Shown piece after piece: positions 6,626-7,854 of a stretch of DNA of 7,854 nt (positions are counted from its first letter, which is position 1; the number at the start of each line of letters is the position of its first letter). Under the pieces are notes generated by a model. It did no database searches. It was given only the letters and a program-made list of their open reading frames with translations, and was not told the origin of the DNA. Origin of the DNA: Bacteroidota bacterium (GTDB taxonomy: Bacteria; Bacteroidota; Ignavibacteria; UBA10030; UBA6906); contig JAGDMJ010000145.1 in NCBI GenBank assembly GCA_017860555.1, positions 1 through 7,854 of the forward strand. Direction: 5' to 3'. The translations under genes and the position numbers were made by a program.

Positions 6626-7854
6626 TCAATTGGTGTTCCCACTCATTTCGGGCCACGCTTCCTTCAGCATTCGTTCGTTGAATGACTTGTCCTGTTCCGG
6701 TGTGGCAAGGCGCTCATCTTCGTAATATCGTCGCTTGCAGACCACCCGGTACGTGAACGGCGCATCTGATGTCCCTTGTTGGAGCTCAACAACGTCGAAA
6801 GAAGTGGTACTCTTGTTCGCTACAAAGACGCCGCGACAGTCGCCTTCCAATTGCACAAAGACCTTCATCGGGTGGAGAGCATCGACTGTGACGGTCTCAA
6901 GGAATCGTGCATCGAGTTCCACATGTGCCTTCCCGCCCACCAGGCGCGAGGTACCATAGTCCGTGAAGTAGACCTCAGCTGCTTCCTCCGAAAAGAGCCG
7001 GACTGTTGACCCATCATTCACCTTGACGGTCGCGGGCTTGGTGGCTGTCCAGTTTACAGAAGTCGAGGACACCGTGAGATCTCCCCCGGTAATGACTGCG
7101 TTCCCATCCACGTAGAGAGCATAACCTGTCCCTAATATCAAGCCGCTTCCTCGCCGGTACTTCGCATACAAACCAGCGGAATTGAACCTGATCCCCCCCG
7201 TATTCCAGGAATAGCCAAGCCCATAGTGCATCTCATATTCGTTCGTTCCGTAATATGTGCGCTCCAGAGGAAAACCTACTTTCGCAGATGTTACTGCGCC
7301 GTCAGCGAGGTCCACGGTCGCGACTGAGGCATCGGCAATCTTGAGTGAATTCACCACACTGTCGGCAAGATCCGAGGCTACAATTGACGCATCAATGATC
7401 TTGGCGGATGTTACCGCATTGTCGGCCAGGTCTGCTGTCACAACGGTGGCATTAGCGATCTTGGCAGACGTCACCGAGTTGTCGGCAAGATCCGCGCTAG
7501 CGATGGCACCATCTGCGATCTTGGCCGAGGTCACTACATTATCGGCCAGATCGGGGGTAGTGATTCCGGCGTCAACGACCTTCGCGGAGCTCACAGCATT
7601 GTCGGCCAGATATGTCCCGGTGATCCCGCCATTCTTGACGCCGATCGTGACTGTTGGGCCATTCGCTCCGGTTATATCAAGGGTGTTGTTGGTATTCTGG
7701 ATGCCCGTAATCGGGCCTCCGGTGCTGCCCGCCCCGGCATTGATCGTAATAGTGTTCCCGCTCGCGTTAACCGTCGCACCGCCGGTTGCAACGAGCTCAA
7801 TGTTGTCCTTGAGTCCGTTCAGGCCTTTCACCACCTGCGCAGAAGGGATCTTTG
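6626..7854 (-). CDS. Fibre-like surface protein with 20-residue LADN/SAKI repeats, N-terminal part outside window
   Basis: The reading frame is open to the right edge. Codons upstream of the internal GTG at 7834 read KIPSAQVVKGLNGLKDNIEL, a conserved surface-fibre segment (xxAQVVxxLNGLxDxxxL, then SGNTITI), so the true start lies outside the window. Counting from that GTG, residues 76-186 are five and a half tandem 20-residue repeats (consensus LADNAVTSAKIxDASIxTAD), the kind found in phage-tail-fibre-like and collagen-like trimeric proteins. After them comes a GY/GS-rich beta stretch with ALYVDGNAVITGGDLTV (about 239-255), and then a C-terminal domain (about 265-372) with RLFSEEAAEVYFTDYG, LEGDCRGVFVANKSTTSFDV and FTYRVVCKRRYYED. 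This end domain recurs in large extracellular proteins of several phyla; I know no function for it. The gene stops 26 bp before the T9SS-tailed gene and is likely co-transcribed with it. Surface adhesin or fibre is an inference. Confidence 0.85.
   Translation of the reverse strand, partial: KIPSAQVVKGLNGLKDNIELVATGGATVNASGNTITINAGAGSTGGPITGIQNTNNTLDITGANGPTVTIGVKNGGITGTYLADNAVSSAKVVDAGITTPDLADNVVTSAKIADGAIASADLADNSVTSAKIANATVVTADLADNAVTSAKIIDASIVASDLADSVVNSLKIADASVATVDLADGAVTSAKVGFPLERTYYGTNEYEMHYGLGYSWNTGGIRFNSAGLYAKYRRGSGLILGTGYALYVDGNAVITGGDLTVSSTSVNWTATKPATVKVNDGSTVRLFSEEAAEVYFTDYGTSRLVGGKAHVELDARFLETVTVDALHPMKVFVQLEGDCRGVFVANKSTTSFDVVELQQGTSDAPFTYRVVCKRRYYEDERLATPEQDKSFNERMLKEAWPEMSGNTN
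7277..7609 (-). repeat. 60-bp in-frame tandem repeat array encoding LADN/SAKI units
   Basis: The plus strand shows gtcggccaga or a near copy starting at 7301, 7361, 7421, 7481, 7541 and 7601, an exact 60-base period. Each unit encodes 20 residues made of two similar halves (LADNAVTSAK and IxDASIxTAD). Five full copies and an 11-residue partial copy are present. Copies differ mainly at third codon positions and at a few variable residues, so the array is old enough to have diverged and not a recent perfect expansion. Confidence 0.93.

Noticed and set aside
6600..6656. A longer N-terminus for the T9SS-tailed protein from a GTG at 6656
   Set aside because: It would add 19 polar residues before the signal peptide and overlap the fibre gene by 31 bp; the ATG at 6599 has a good GGGAG site.
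7832..7854. The GTG at 7834 as the real start of the fibre gene
   Set aside because: The frame continues open to the window edge, and the residues before it (IPSAQV) belong to a conserved segment, so it is an internal valine.

Overview
The window is one uninterrupted run of six genes, all on the minus strand, so transcription runs from the right edge (about 7854) to the left edge (1). In transcription order they are: a fibre-like surface protein with 20-residue repeats (cut by the right edge), a secreted protein with a C-terminal sorting tail of the type IX secretion (Por/T9SS) kind, an FHA-domain protein of the TagH/Fha type, TssK, TssL (DotU family) and TssM (IcmF family, cut by the left edge). 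The junctions are very tight: 26 bp, a 4-bp ATGA overlap, another 4-bp ATGA overlap, 12 bp and 5 bp. I see no terminator or promoter inside the block, so it reads as a single operon with translational coupling. There is no gene-free stretch over 300 bases, no RNA gene, no mobile element and no CRISPR array.

Organism: the sorting tail with its YPNPFNP motif, followed by LLGRKVATLVN- and GIASGIYIYRF-like segments, is characteristic of the Bacteroidota/Ignavibacteriota/Chlorobiota side of the FCB superphylum. Base composition looks moderately GC-rich (by eye well above 50%), which fits an environmental FCB lineage such as Ignavibacteria-like or related uncultured groups better than gut Bacteroides. 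This placement is an inference from one protein family.

Function: TssK (baseplate-to-membrane adaptor), TssL and TssM (inner-membrane complex) and the FHA protein (phosphothreonine-dependent regulator) are core or regulatory parts of a type VI secretion system (T6SS). The described Bacteroidota system (T6SSiii) lacks recognisable TssL and TssM, whereas this locus has both, with an intact nucleotide-binding motif in TssM. No tssJ lipoprotein gene lies in the usual place between the FHA gene and tssK. Instead the FHA gene is coupled to a Sec-exported, T9SS-tailed protein, which itself follows a tail-fibre-like repeat protein. The most interesting aspect of the window is therefore a proteobacterial-style T6SS membrane module joined operonically to two surface proteins of FCB type.
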